From NCBI RefSeq assembly GCF_000314735.2, contig NZ_KB375270.1, positions 3,726,001 through 3,790,000 of the forward strand: a DNA stretch of 64,000 bases, read 5' to 3'. How positions within the stretch are numbered: position 1 is the first letter of the stretch; every line of letters starts with the position of its first letter. The translations under genes were made by a program, and so were the position numbers. The notes under the pieces are model-generated. The model worked only from the letters and a program-made list of their open reading frames with translations. It was not told where the DNA came from and did no database searches. Below, one piece after another: positions 51,112 through 60,677 of the stretch. The DNA is from Afipia felis ATCC 53690. GTDB taxonomy: Bacteria > Pseudomonadota > Alphaproteobacteria > Rhizobiales > Xanthobacteraceae.

Positions 51112-51975
51112 ATGGCAGGAAGCATAAACGAATGGCTAAAAACCGGAACGTGCGCTCAAGAGCGCGCTATTCTGGTGCAGATCGTGAACGCGTTGGGCTC
51201 GACGCCGCGCGACTCCGACGCAGTTTTAATTGTTACAAGTCGTTCCTTGAGCGGTACGATTGGTGGTGGCGCTCTCGAATGGACTGCGGTTGAGCACGCT
51301 CGTGAGATGATCGAGCAGGAACAGGACGTATCAAGTCTTTCAATAGCCCTTGGACCATTCTTAGGTCAGTGCTGCGGTGGGCATGTAACCTTAGATTTCC
51401 GAAACGTGAATTCTGAGGTTATCAAAGAACTTCAGCAGAGCGTGCACCTCCGCGAGGCGCAATGGCCAAAGGTGTTGGTATTTGGTGCCGGTCATGTGGG
51501 CCGCGCCATCGCGCGAGCGTTTGGGCCACTCCCGTTCGACGTTCATCTTATCGATACTCGTGCGGAAGAAGTTGCGACGCTACCATCGGATGTTTTCGCA
51601 GAAGTTGTGGAGGATCCCGTTGATATCGTCGAGAAAGCCGAACCCGGCTCAATCTATCTCATTCTCACGCATAGCCACACGATAGATTTTCTTGTCGGTG
51701 AGGCCGTCTTGAACAGACAAGACGCACTTTACGTCGGGATGATCGGGTCGAAATCGAAACGGGCTAGGTATCGAAGCTGGTACACCTCTCGGGGTAACAA
51801 GGCTGATTTGTTATCGCGCCTCACATTGCCGATTGGCAGCAAGAATGTCCGGGACAAGCGTCCGGAAATCATAGCGGCTCTCGTGGCTGCCGAAATTATT
51901 ACAACCGTTCACATGAACCAAAGCCAGGAGGAATTCTTGGCTGACGAGCGTCGATCAGCCATGTCGTCTTCATGA
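51112..51975 (+). CDS. xdhC: Xanthine dehydrogenase accessory protein XdhC
   Basis: Protein of 287 residues that binds molybdenum cofactor, helps sulfurate it and inserts it into XdhB. N-terminal block with GTIGGGALEWTAVEHA and PFLGQCCGGHVTL (the CCGG motif of the family), C-terminal Rossmann fold VLVFGAGHVGRAIARAFGPL and MIGSKSKRARYRSW. Start at ATG 51112 (MAGSINEWLK); GTG 51103 in frame is possible. First gene of an xdhC, xdhA, xdhB operon. Confidence 0.9.
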   Translation: MAGSINEWLKTGTCAQERAILVQIVNALGSTPRDSDAVLIVTSRSLSGTIGGGALEWTAVEHAREMIEQEQDVSSLSIALGPFLGQCCGGHVTLDFRNVNSEVIKELQQSVHLREAQWPKVLVFGAGHVGRAIARAFGPLPFDVHLIDTRAEEVATLPSDVFAEVVEDPVDIVEKAEPGSIYLILTHSHTIDFLVGEAVLNRQDALYVGMIGSKSKRARYRSWYTSRGNKADLLSRLTLPIGSKNVRDKRPEIIAALVAAEIITTVHMNQSQEEFLADERRSAMSSS

Positions 51976-52006
51976 TCGATTGGGATAGGACCAGACCAGG
52001 ATAACA

Positions 52007-53596
52007 ATGAATAAACCAATGCAGAAGCAAGAATCGCTACAGGCTCTCGACCGCATACGTTTTTATTTTCGCGGGCGGATTCATGAGGTGGCCAACGAGA
52101 ATCCGACGGCAACCGTCCTTGAGTGGCTTCGTGAGAGTGCTCACTGTACCGGTACTAAGGAGGGATGTGCGGAGGGTGATTGCGGTGCCTGCACTGTTCT
52201 GGCTTGTGAACTATTTGACCCGCAAAATGCGAACGAGTCTCTCAGGCGCAACGTCGTTGGTGGCTTGATTATTCGACCCGTAAACGCCTGCATTAAATTT
52301 CTTCCGACGCTTGACGGCTGCGCATTATTCACTGTCGAGGACGTGGAAACGTTTGGACTGGAATCGGGATCTCCACGAGGCTTAAGTCATCTACATCCCG
52401 TTCAGGAGGCCATGGTGAATTGCCACGGTTCTCAATGTGGATTCTGCACGCCAGGCTTCATCATGTCGCTCACGGCGGCTTATGAGCGGTATGCTGAAAC
52501 GAAAACAGTCCCTTCAAGGGCTCAACTGGCTGACGATTGTGCCGGAAATCTGTGTCGGTGCACTGGTTATCGTCCCATCCTCGATGCCGGCCAACGAATG
52601 TTCGAACTTCCACCAAGGCGATTGAATACGAAGCCGGTTGTGGATGCGCTGCAATCCATCAGGGCGGCGTCCACGCCGATTTCGGTCGCAGGAGCCAAGA
52701 AATATTGGGCGCCGCGAACGGTCGCCGAATTTGCAGACGTTCGGCTTGCCCACCCCGAGGCAAGGCTTTTGGCAGGCGCAACCGATATCGGATTATGGGT
52801 CAACAAACAGATGCGGGATGTTGGAGACCTCATTTACATTGGAGAAGTCCAAGAGCTAAAGGCGATTGAAGAGCGTGATGGATTCTTGATCATCGGAGCG
52901 GCGGTGCGTCTGGAAGATGCTTGGCGCTCCATCGCCAGTCGCTGGCCCCAGCTACGCGACCTTTGGCGGCGATTTGCATCACCCCCCGTTCGGCACGCAG
53001 GCACGCTGGTCGGCAATCTGGCCAATGGTTCGCCGATAGGTGATGGGCCGCCAGTTCTTATAGCGCTTGGCGCGCAGGTCCAGTTGCGGCGGGGCGATGA
53101 CCTGCGAGAGATGGACCTGCAGGACTTTTATCTGGACTATATGAAGAATGATCTTCGGGTGGGTGAATTCATAGCCTCTGTCCGTATTCCCATTCCCGAT
53201 CGGGAAATAACGATGCGAGCTTATAAAGTGTCGAAACGCTTTGACTCCGATATTTCTGCCGTTTGCGGCGCTTTCTCGATTGAGTTGGACGAGCGAAAAA
53301 AGATCAAGACAGCATGCTTCGTCTTCGGGGGTATGGCGGCGATAGCCAAGAGGGCTGCTGCTGCGGAGGCTGCGGCCATCGGTCAGCTTTGGACCGAACG
53401 GACCCTCAGGAGCATTCAAAACGCGGTCAAATCTGATTTTAAACCACTGACCGACCTGCGGGCGACTGACAATTATCGCTGGTCTATTGTTTTAGGTCTG
53501 TTTGAGCGGTTTTGGCTTGAAACCCGAAGCGGCAGCGGCTTGGCGCCCCTTCCGGTTGAGCAAACGACAGTGTTCGCCGTCTTGGATCAGCGATAG
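52007..53596 (+). CDS. xdhA: Xanthine dehydrogenase small subunit XdhA
   Basis: Iron-sulfur/FAD subunit of 529 residues. N-terminal plant-type [2Fe-2S]: CTGTKEGCAEGDCGACTV. Second [2Fe-2S]: CHGSQCGFCTPGFIMSL and CAGNLCRCTGYRPIL. FAD domain: LLAGATDIGLWVNKQM, FASPPVRHAGTLVGNLANGS with the family's PPVRHxGTxxGNxANGSPIGD. It accepts electrons from the molybdenum site of XdhB and passes them to NAD. Translated 31 bases after xdhC. Together with xdhB it forms the enzyme that turns xanthine, the end-product of N-demethylation, to urate. Confidence 0.95.
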   Translation: MNKPMQKQESLQALDRIRFYFRGRIHEVANENPTATVLEWLRESAHCTGTKEGCAEGDCGACTVLACELFDPQNANESLRRNVVGGLIIRPVNACIKFLPTLDGCALFTVEDVETFGLESGSPRGLSHLHPVQEAMVNCHGSQCGFCTPGFIMSLTAAYERYAETKTVPSRAQLADDCAGNLCRCTGYRPILDAGQRMFELPPRRLNTKPVVDALQSIRAASTPISVAGAKKYWAPRTVAEFADVRLAHPEARLLAGATDIGLWVNKQMRDVGDLIYIGEVQELKAIEERDGFLIIGAAVRLEDAWRSIASRWPQLRDLWRRFASPPVRHAGTLVGNLANGSPIGDGPPVLIALGAQVQLRRGDDLREMDLQDFYLDYMKNDLRVGEFIASVRIPIPDREITMRAYKVSKRFDSDISAVCGAFSIELDERKKIKTACFVFGGMAAIAKRAAAAEAAAIGQLWTERTLRSIQNAVKSDFKPLTDLRATDNYRWSIVLGLFERFWLETRSGSGLAPLPVEQTTVFAVLDQR

Positions 53597-53602
53597 GAGC
53601 GC

Positions 53603-55975
53603 ATGATGGATCAGATACTCCAGAAGCCACTGCGCATGAAAGATGTCGCTTGGGTGCAGGTAGGGGCCGGGCAGTCGCACGAGTCAGCAAGACTCCACGT
53701 TAGCGGAAGGGCGAATTACACGGACGATATCCCCGAATTGCAGGGCACTTTGCACGCGGCCTTGGGATTGTCCCCGGTTGCCGCTGGGAAGATCGATAGC
53801 ATTGACCTTGCAATGCTAAAATCCATGCCTGGCGTGGTCGATATCGTACTTGCCTCGGATATTCCTGGCGTCAATGATTGTGGGCCGATCCTGCACGATG
53901 ACCCCATTCTCGCCGCCGACCAGGTCCAGTATCTTGGACAGCCTGTGTTTGTCGCGATCGCGACCACACGGAATGCGGCACGCAGGGCGGCGTTCCTTGC
54001 GCGAAAAGCCATCACTATCACACCGTCGGAGCCCGTTCTGACAGCGCGTGATGCACATCGGCTGGGCCAGTATGTTGTTCCGCCGATGAAATTAAGCAGA
54101 GGTGACGCTGAGAGCGAACTGGGTAGGGCCAAGCACCGCCTTGACGGGGTAATTAGCGTCGGCGGACAGGAGCAATTCTATCTCGAAGGCCAGATCGCTT
54201 ATGCTTCACCTGCCGACGACGGCGGCATTAAGGTGTGGTCCTCCACGCAGCATCCGACTGAAATGCAGCTGGTGATAAGCCACTCGCTCGGCATTTCTGC
54301 CAACAAAGTCCATGTCGAATGTCGACGCATGGGCGGTGGTTTCGGCGGCAAGGAAAGCCAGTCCGCGTTACCCGCGTCCGTCGCGGCCATTTGCGCCAAC
54401 AAACTCAACAGTCCGGTCAAGTTGCGGTACGATCGGGACGACGACTTCATGGTGACCGGTCGTCGCCACGGCTTTGAATATGATTACAGCGTTGGATTCG
54501 ATGACGAGGGCCGAATCCTGGCGGCGCAGATCGACATGATTACCAATGCCGGATTCTCCGCAGATCTTTCGGCGCCGGTGATGACGCGCGCGCTATGTCA
54601 TTTTGACAATGCTTATTGGCTACCGCACGTCCTGATCAAGGGGTTTTGTGCAAAGACAAATACGCAAAGCAACACCGCATTCCGCGGATTCGGCGGCCCG
54701 CAGGGGGCCTTGGCGATGGAAATCATCATCGACAAAATAGCTCGCCATCTCGGCCGGGATGCGATCGATGTTCGGAAAGTCAATTTTTACGGTATTGGTC
54801 GCAATAATGTGACCCCTTATCAGCAGGCGGTCACGGACAATGTTATTCATCAGCTGTCTGATGACCTCCTAGAGTCGAGTAACTACCGCGCACGACGAAA
54901 GACAACTGCGGAATTCAACAGGACGAGTCCGATTCTCAAGAAAGGATTGGCTTTTAGTCCGGTGAAGTTCGGCATCTCGTTCAATGTCACTCACTTCAAT
55001 CAGGCTGGTGCCCTTGTCCACGTCTATATGGACGGTTCCGTACTCGTAAACCATGGCGGGACGGAAATGGGCCAGGGTTTGAATACCAAGGTTGCACAGG
55101 TCGTGGCCCAAGAGCTTGGGGTCGATGTCAAAAACGTACGGTGTACGGCAACCGACACACAAAAAGTAGCAAACACCTCAGCAACGGCGGCTTCCACCGG
55201 TGCCGATCTCAACGGAAAAGCCGCCCAAGACGCAGCGCGGCAAATCCGAAACCGCCTGTTGCAGTTTGCAGTTGATCATTTCGGATGCTCGATCGAAGAC
55301 GTAATGCTCCAGAACGATATGGTCTATGCGGGTGATCAGGAGTTGCCATTTGGCGAATTCGTAATGCTGGCTTATCGCGCTCGCATCCAGCTTTGGTCGG
55401 ACGGTTTCTATACGACGCCGGGATTACATTGGGATCCCGCGACGATGTCGGGCAGGCCGTTTTATTATTTTGCGTACGGCGCAGCCGTTAGCGAGGTGCT
55501 GATCGATACGTTGACCGGTGAATGGATGCTGCTCCGTGCAGATATCCTCCATGATGCAGGAAAGTCGCTGAATCCGGCGATTGATGTGGGTCAGGTGGAA
55601 GGCGCATTCGTCCAAGGCATGGGCTGGCTAACCAACGAAGAACTAGTCTGGCATCCGAAGACAGGTGCGTTGCTGACACATGCACCAAGCACCTACAAGA
55701 TTCCGACCGCGAACGACGTGCCGACCGAATTCCACACCCGCTTATTCCGGAATGAAAGTGCCGTAGATAGCATTTTCCGCTCGAAGGCGGTGGGCGAACC
55801 GCCGTTGCTTCTGCCGTTTTCGGTCTGGTTGGCTATCTGCGATGCGATTAGCTCAGTTGGTGATCACAAGATCCAACCGCCGTTGCGTGCGCCGGCAACC
55901 GCTGAAGCGATTTTGACTGCCGTCGAGCAGGTCAAGAAAGCTTCAGCGGACATTGGTGCCTTGCCGCCTAGGTAG
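53603..55975 (+). CDS. xdhB: Xanthine dehydrogenase large subunit XdhB
   Basis: Molybdenum-cofactor subunit of 790 residues (XdhB usually about 780). GGQEQFYLEGQIAYASPADD, RRMGGGFGGKESQSALPAS (cofactor-binding block), TAFRGFGGPQGALAMEII (active-site Arg), and KAVGEPPLLLPFSVWLAI with the catalytic Glu. Hydroxylates xanthine (and hypoxanthine) at C8/C2. Start ATG 53603 follows TAGGAG; 53606 possible. The active-site Arg and Glu of substrate orientation are both visible, so it should be a true xanthine dehydrogenase rather than an aldehyde oxidase. Confidence 0.95.
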   Translation: MMDQILQKPLRMKDVAWVQVGAGQSHESARLHVSGRANYTDDIPELQGTLHAALGLSPVAAGKIDSIDLAMLKSMPGVVDIVLASDIPGVNDCGPILHDDPILAADQVQYLGQPVFVAIATTRNAARRAAFLARKAITITPSEPVLTARDAHRLGQYVVPPMKLSRGDAESELGRAKHRLDGVISVGGQEQFYLEGQIAYASPADDGGIKVWSSTQHPTEMQLVISHSLGISANKVHVECRRMGGGFGGKESQSALPASVAAICANKLNSPVKLRYDRDDDFMVTGRRHGFEYDYSVGFDDEGRILAAQIDMITNAGFSADLSAPVMTRALCHFDNAYWLPHVLIKGFCAKTNTQSNTAFRGFGGPQGALAMEIIIDKIARHLGRDAIDVRKVNFYGIGRNNVTPYQQAVTDNVIHQLSDDLLESSNYRARRKTTAEFNRTSPILKKGLAFSPVKFGISFNVTHFNQAGALVHVYMDGSVLVNHGGTEMGQGLNTKVAQVVAQELGVDVKNVRCTATDTQKVANTSATAASTGADLNGKAAQDAARQIRNRLLQFAVDHFGCSIEDVMLQNDMVYAGDQELPFGEFVMLAYRARIQLWSDGFYTTPGLHWDPATMSGRPFYYFAYGAAVSEVLIDTLTGEWMLLRADILHDAGKSLNPAIDVGQVEGAFVQGMGWLTNEELVWHPKTGALLTHAPSTYKIPTANDVPTEFHTRLFRNESAVDSIFRSKAVGEPPLLLPFSVWLAICDAISSVGDHKIQPPLRAPATAEAILTAVEQVKKASADIGALPPR

Positions 55976-55988
55976 AAGGGAAAGACAA

Positions 55989-56348
55989 TTAGCTCCCTCG
56001 GTAAGTGCTGTAGCCGAAGGGAGCGACTAAAAGCGGCACATGGTAATGGCGCGATGTATCCGTAATCTGAAATCGAACGGGGATTTCTTCGAGAAAGAGA
56101 GCCTCGCCTAGCGCGGAGGTTCTCTGGAGATATTCACCGTAGTTGAAAAGGAGCTCGTAGCAACCTTCAGCCATCTTGGGGCCCGAAAGGAGCGGGCTAT
56201 CACATCGGCCGTCTCCGTTCGTACGAACCGTAGTCAAAAACTCACGGTCGGAGCTTGTGATGCGAAAGAGCGAAACGCCCATATTCGCGGCGGGTGTCCC
56301 GTTTGACGTGTCTAGAACGTGTGTCGTCAGGCGACCTGCTGCGGTCAT
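55989..56348 (-). CDS. uraH: 5-hydroxyisourate hydrolase
   Basis: Transthyretin-like enzyme of 119 residues that hydrolyses 5-hydroxyisourate, the product of urate oxidation. RLTTHVLDTSNGTPAANMGV (catalytic His in THVLD), TNGDGRCDSPLL (catalytic Arg) and the C-terminal YSTYRGS are its signatures. Start at ATG 56348 (MTAAGRL); an upstream in-frame start would add residues with no family match. It is convergent with xdhB and divergent from puuE-uraD, with a 158-base shared control region. Confidence 0.93.
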   Translation of the reverse strand: MTAAGRLTTHVLDTSNGTPAANMGVSLFRITSSDREFLTTVRTNGDGRCDSPLLSGPKMAEGCYELLFNYGEYLQRTSALGEALFLEEIPVRFQITDTSRHYHVPLLVAPFGYSTYRGS

Positions 56349-56506
56349 GTGAATCCCTGCGTTTGATGTTGCTGTTCTCCAACCATAATGGGCTCGCTTT
56401 AGAAAAAAACAACGCGATCCCGTCATTCAATCGAAAAGTCTTTCGTAAAATCGCGAAGGATAATTCGGTGTAACAAGGCACTTTCAGAATTTTCTCAAGG
56501 TTCTCC

Positions 56507-57931
56507 ATGCCCACGAAAGAACGTTACCCCCGCGATTTGATCGGCTATGGCGCCAACCAACCAGTGGTGAATTGGCCAGGAAAGGCCCGCATAGCGGTCC
56601 AGTTTGTTGTCAACTATGAGGAGGGCGGCGAAAATTGCATCCTCCACGGCGATGCTGCCTCGGAAGCGTTTCTTTCTGAAATTGTCGGCGCCCAGCCTTG
56701 GTCGGGTCGCCGGCATATGAATATGGAATCCATCTACGAATATGGTTCTCGTGCCGGGTTTTGGCGGCTGCATAAACTGTTTGCTGGCCACAATATTCCC
56801 GTCACCGTGTTCGGAGTAACCACCGCACTCGCTCGCAACCCGACAGTTGTTTCCGCATGCCTCGAAGCGGGATGGGAAATTGCGTGCCATGGCTACAAAT
56901 GGATCGATTACAAGGATGTCAGCCTCGCAGAGGAAAAGGAACACTTCAAATTTGCGTGTGAACTTCATAAAAAAATCACGGGGCAAAGGCCTCTTGGTTG
57001 GTATCTCGGCAGGTGTTCCGAACACACCCTCGACATCGTTATGAAGGACGGCAGTTTCCTTTATTCTGCTGACTCCTACGCCGACGATCTGCCGTATTGG
57101 GTTGAAGGGCCTGAGTCGGCTCAATTGATGGTGCCTTACACCCTAGATGCCAATGATATGAGGTTCGCCACGCCGCAAGGTTTTAACGCGGGCGACCAGT
57201 TCTATAACTATCTCGTTGATAGCTTCGACACCCTCTACCGGGAGGGTGAGACGGCTCCGAAGATGATGTCTATCGGGTTGCATTGTCGGCTGGTTGGACG
57301 ACCCGGCCGCGTCGCTTCTCTGCGGCGGTTTATCGATTACGTTATGCAGCACGAAAACGTATGGTTTGCCCGTCGTGTCGATATCGCTCGGCATTGGATA
57401 GAAAATCATCCGCCCGCAAATGGAACGCGACCAGATCGTCTATCGCGGGCGCTGTTTCTTGAGCGTTTCGGAGATGTCTATGAGCATACACCCGAAATCG
57501 CATCAGTCGCTTTCGAGAGAGGGATCACGGCTGCGCATGTAACGCCGGGGGGGCTGCATGGTGCGTTAAGTCGAGTCATGTGGGGACTTAGTACAGACCA
57601 GAAGCGACGGCTGCTTAACGCGCATCCTGATCTCGCGGGACGCCTCACGCTTGCTGGGGAGCTTACGAGTGATTCCAAGAAGGAACAATCGGGTGCTGGC
57701 TTAGATCAACTGACAGCGGCGGAACACCAGGAGTTCACGCAGCTGAACAACGCTTATCAGTCGAAGTTTGGTTTTCCCTTTATCATCGCAGTCAAGGGCC
57801 TAGATAAGCAAAGCATTATCGAAAGCTTCCGAAAACGTGTCTCCAATGACCTAGACACGGAATTCCAGGAGGCTCTTCGGCAAGTCGACCGTATCGCCAT
57901 GTTGCGGGTGCAAGACCGCCTGCGTGCATAA
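56507..57931 (+). CDS. puuE: PuuE allantoinase fused to UraD (OHCU decarboxylase)
   Basis: Fusion of 474 residues. Residues about 1-300: polysaccharide-deacetylase fold of PuuE (PRDLIGYGANQPVVNWPGKA, FVVNYEEGGENCILHGDAAS, EIACHGYKWIDYKDVSLAEE), a metal-independent allantoinase. Residues about 315-474: UraD (FGDVYEHTPEIASVAFERG, LLNAHPDLAGRLTLAGELTS, LNNAYQSKFGFPFIIAVKG), which decarboxylates 2-oxo-4-hydroxy-4-carboxy-5-ureidoimidazoline to allantoin. The two domains catalyse consecutive steps, so fusion channels product. First plus-strand gene; control region shared with uraH. Confidence 0.93.
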   Translation: MPTKERYPRDLIGYGANQPVVNWPGKARIAVQFVVNYEEGGENCILHGDAASEAFLSEIVGAQPWSGRRHMNMESIYEYGSRAGFWRLHKLFAGHNIPVTVFGVTTALARNPTVVSACLEAGWEIACHGYKWIDYKDVSLAEEKEHFKFACELHKKITGQRPLGWYLGRCSEHTLDIVMKDGSFLYSADSYADDLPYWVEGPESAQLMVPYTLDANDMRFATPQGFNAGDQFYNYLVDSFDTLYREGETAPKMMSIGLHCRLVGRPGRVASLRRFIDYVMQHENVWFARRVDIARHWIENHPPANGTRPDRLSRALFLERFGDVYEHTPEIASVAFERGITAAHVTPGGLHGALSRVMWGLSTDQKRRLLNAHPDLAGRLTLAGELTSDSKKEQSGAGLDQLTAAEHQEFTQLNNAYQSKFGFPFIIAVKGLDKQSIIESFRKRVSNDLDTEFQEALRQVDRIAMLRVQDRLRA

Positions 57932-58042
57932 TGGAAAACGAGGTGGGTATTTTTCGAATATTTCCGAAAATCTTGCTGAATTACACGAAGGTTTCGCGCG
58001 CCCGCGCCCATTATGTTGCATCCGAGTATAGGGGGCGATGCG

Positions 58043-59287
58043 ATGATGGCTTATGTCTTGGAGTGGGGGAGTTTGCTGTTCCGGTGGCTGCACATTATTG
58101 CGGCGATGGCTTGGATCGGCGCATCGTTCTTCTTCATGCATCTGGACGCTAGTCTAAAGCCGCTGGCGTCGATTCCGCCTGGAAAGGGCGGCGTGGATTG
58201 GCAGGTCCACGGCGGCGGCTTCTACGAAATGAAGAAGTTCATGTTCGCGCCGGAGGGAATGCCGCTCGAACTTACCTGGCACAAATGGCAGGCTTATACG
58301 ACGTGGATCTCAGGCTTTTTCCTGCTTGTCTGGATCTACTATGCCCAGGCCAGCCTTTACCTCGTCGATCCAGACGTGGCTGCCATCACGGGTATCCAAG
58401 CGTCGGCGATTGGTATTGCTTCGCTTGCCGGGGGCTGGATCGTCTACGACCTCATCTGCAAATCATGGATTGGACGAAGCGAAATTCGCCTCGCTTTTGT
58501 TAGCTTGGCGTTTTCCGTTGCGGTAGCGTACGGGTACACCTGCGTATTCAGCGGCCGCGGCGCGCTCGTCCATACCGGCGCACTATTGGCAACTTGGATG
58601 GCAGGGAACGTCTTCCTGATCATTATTCCGAACCAGCGCAAAGTTATCGCAACGCTAATGGCTGGAGAAACGCCGGATTCCAAATACGGTCTTCAGGCAA
58701 AACAGCGCTCGACCCACAATAATTACCTGACCCTCGCGGTCGTATTGTTGATGATGTCGAACCATTATCCAATCCTATATTCCAACCCTGCTATTATCCC
58801 GCCAAGCGTCCTGATGATCATCGTATCCAGCGCACTGATCCGCTATTTCTACAATGTCCGGCACGCGGACCACGGAAAGTCACCGTGGTGGGCCTGGGCC
58901 GTAGCGGCGATTCTTCTCTGGTGTATGTTTTGGCTGGCAATGGCGGCATCTCCGAGTGGCCGAGAGTGGTTGAAGGGCGAAGGATGGAAGCTGGGTGCAT
59001 TGACAACAGGGACGTCGTCACCTCATCGGCACGTTTCTGCACCTCCGGAAGTGGTGGAAGTGGTGACCACGCGTTGCTCGATGTGTCACGCATCTGAGCC
59101 GGTCTGGGATGGAATACAGATCGCTCCAAAGGCGGTCTTGCTTGATACCCCTGAAAATATTGCCCGCGAGTACGATGCAATTAAGCTGCAGGCAGTAATT
59201 GCCGGTGTGATGCCACCCAATAACGTGACATCGATGACAGACAGAGAGCGTGCAGTGCTTGCAAATTGGAAGCGGGACGCCGACTAG
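58043..59287 (+). CDS. puuD: Urate hydroxylase PuuD (membrane, cytochrome c domain)
   Basis: Membrane urate oxidase of 414 residues that makes 5-hydroxyisourate and passes electrons to the respiratory chain. N-terminal eight or so helices begin LEWGSLLFRWLHIIAAMAWI and GASFFFMHLDASL, followed by many more (VLLMMSNHYPILYSNP). The C-terminal periplasmic domain has TRCSMCHASEPVWDG (CxxCH heme c) and MPPNNVTSMTDRERAVLANW with the Met ligand. Start ATG 58043 after TAGGGGGCG; an upstream ATG at 58013 has no ribosome-binding site. Follows puuE-uraD on the same strand. Confidence 0.92.
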   Translation: MMAYVLEWGSLLFRWLHIIAAMAWIGASFFFMHLDASLKPLASIPPGKGGVDWQVHGGGFYEMKKFMFAPEGMPLELTWHKWQAYTTWISGFFLLVWIYYAQASLYLVDPDVAAITGIQASAIGIASLAGGWIVYDLICKSWIGRSEIRLAFVSLAFSVAVAYGYTCVFSGRGALVHTGALLATWMAGNVFLIIIPNQRKVIATLMAGETPDSKYGLQAKQRSTHNNYLTLAVVLLMMSNHYPILYSNPAIIPPSVLMIIVSSALIRYFYNVRHADHGKSPWWAWAVAAILLWCMFWLAMAASPSGREWLKGEGWKLGALTTGTSSPHRHVSAPPEVVEVVTTRCSMCHASEPVWDGIQIAPKAVLLDTPENIAREYDAIKLQAVIAGVMPPNNVTSMTDRERAVLANWKRDAD

Positions 59288-59388
59288 GTGTTTTCGGTTC
59301 AGAAATAGCACTTTGATCGCGACGAAGTGGCGTCCATGCCACGAATTGTTTCTCCAAAACGCTCTTCAATATGACAGGAAGTAAGATC

Positions 59389-60159
59389 ATGGACACGCAT
59401 GTGAAGATGTTTTCATGTCTATCGGACAATTTTGGATGCCTGATACACGACGACAGCACGAATACGACTGTCGCGATCGACGCGCCGGAGGCTGGGTCGA
59501 TCATAGAGGCGCTCGAGAAGGAAGGCTGGTCGCTTTCCACGATCCTCATCACGCATCATCACGAAGACCATGTCGGTGGCGTTGATGAACTAAAGGCGCG
59601 CTACAAGTGTGGTGTTATCGCGCCGCATGACCAGGGTGGACACGCGATCGCGAATGTCGACAGACGCGTCGTGGATGGAAACACTATCTATCTTGGAAAT
59701 TTGACGGCGCGCGTGATGGCAACGCCCGGTCACACGCTGGATCATGTCACTTATGTTTTTGATAATCAGAAGCTGATCTTCGCTGCGGATTTGCTCTTTT
59801 CGTTGGGCTGTGGCCGCGTCCTGGAAGGTGACCCCGCCATGATGTGGGCCTCGTTGCTCAAGGTGCGCGCGTTACCAGATGACTATTGGGTCTACTGCGG
59901 CCACGAGTACACCCAGTCTAATGCGAAGTTCGCCTTATCAATCGATCCTGACAACTTGGACTTACGGCGACGCGCCGAGCAGGTTGATCAGGTCAGGGCG
60001 GCCGGCAAACCGACGTTGCCGGTTCGGCTCGGCGATGAAAAACGCCAGAACGTGTTCTTGCGGGCCGATGAGCCTTCGCTTGCGAGGCAGCTCGGCATGG
60101 AAGGAGCGCCGTCTGCCAAAGTGTTCGGCGAGCTGCGTGAACGAAAGAACCGGGCTTAA
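59389..60159 (+). CDS. Hydroxyacylglutathione hydrolase-like protein (GloB family)
   Basis: Metallo-beta-lactamase-fold thioesterase of 256 residues: FSCLSDNFGCLIHDDS (GloB-type N-terminus), THHHEDHVGGVDELKA (HxHxDH zinc motif), ATPGHTLDHVTYVF and AADLLFSLGCGRVLEGD, YCGHEYTQSNAKFA. Glyoxalase II hydrolyses S-lactoylglutathione. The chromosome often has its own copy, so this one may instead act on S-formylglutathione and complete the adhC pathway, whose usual hydrolase gene is only a remnant at 27687. ATG 59389 (MDTHVKM) follows GGAAG; an upstream ATG at 59371 is less likely. Confidence 0.85.
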   Translation: MDTHVKMFSCLSDNFGCLIHDDSTNTTVAIDAPEAGSIIEALEKEGWSLSTILITHHHEDHVGGVDELKARYKCGVIAPHDQGGHAIANVDRRVVDGNTIYLGNLTARVMATPGHTLDHVTYVFDNQKLIFAADLLFSLGCGRVLEGDPAMMWASLLKVRALPDDYWVYCGHEYTQSNAKFALSIDPDNLDLRRRAEQVDQVRAAGKPTLPVRLGDEKRQNVFLRADEPSLARQLGMEGAPSAKVFGELRERKNRA

Positions 60160-60170
60160 GCGGGCAAGCG

Positions 60171-60677
60171 CTATGCTGTTGGCGGAAGTTCTATTTCCCA
60201 GGGGCAATCGAACTTATACTCCTCGAGGTTGGAGCCCTCACCCAGCCGATCTATGATGAGGAAGTCCTGAGGCCTATCGAGAGGAGTTAGGACTCCATGC
60301 CAGACATTGTGATGGTAGTTTACGCCCTGGTAGGGCGACGTGATGAAGGCTTGCGGAGTGCCGGGAACGCCAGCTTCGTCGCGGCAGACAATAACCAAAA
60401 ATGGTTGCGGTGATAGCGGAATGAATGCTTGGCTCCCCAGAGGATGACGTTCGACGAGTTCGAGCCTTAACGGGCAGTAGTAGGGGTAGCCCTCTACAAT
60501 GCTGATGGCGACCTTTGAACCTGGACCGTGTGACACTGCTTCGCCAAGCGGAGGGAGGCGTCTGGCATGTCCATTGTTAATCGGAATCCGCTCGTCCACT
60601 CCCGACTTGTCGATGACGTCGCCGAACGGCGCGAATCCCTCCCGCGTGAGGGGCTTTGCGTAAATGGTTCGAGACAT
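60171..60677 (-). CDS. allA: Ureidoglycolate lyase AllA
   Basis: Cupin-like enzyme of 168 residues that splits (S)-ureidoglycolate to glyoxylate and urea. Motifs: KPLTREGFAPFGDVIDKSG, MVERHPLGSQ-type VERHPLGSQAFIPLSPQPFL, and VNYHHNVWHGVLTPLDRPQD (metal/active site His region). Starts by TGATG overlap with allE, so one operon; convergent with the glyoxalase-like gene. Confidence 0.93.
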   Translation of the reverse strand: MSRTIYAKPLTREGFAPFGDVIDKSGVDERIPINNGHARRLPPLGEAVSHGPGSKVAISIVEGYPYYCPLRLELVERHPLGSQAFIPLSPQPFLVIVCRDEAGVPGTPQAFITSPYQGVNYHHNVWHGVLTPLDRPQDFLIIDRLGEGSNLEEYKFDCPWEIELPPTA

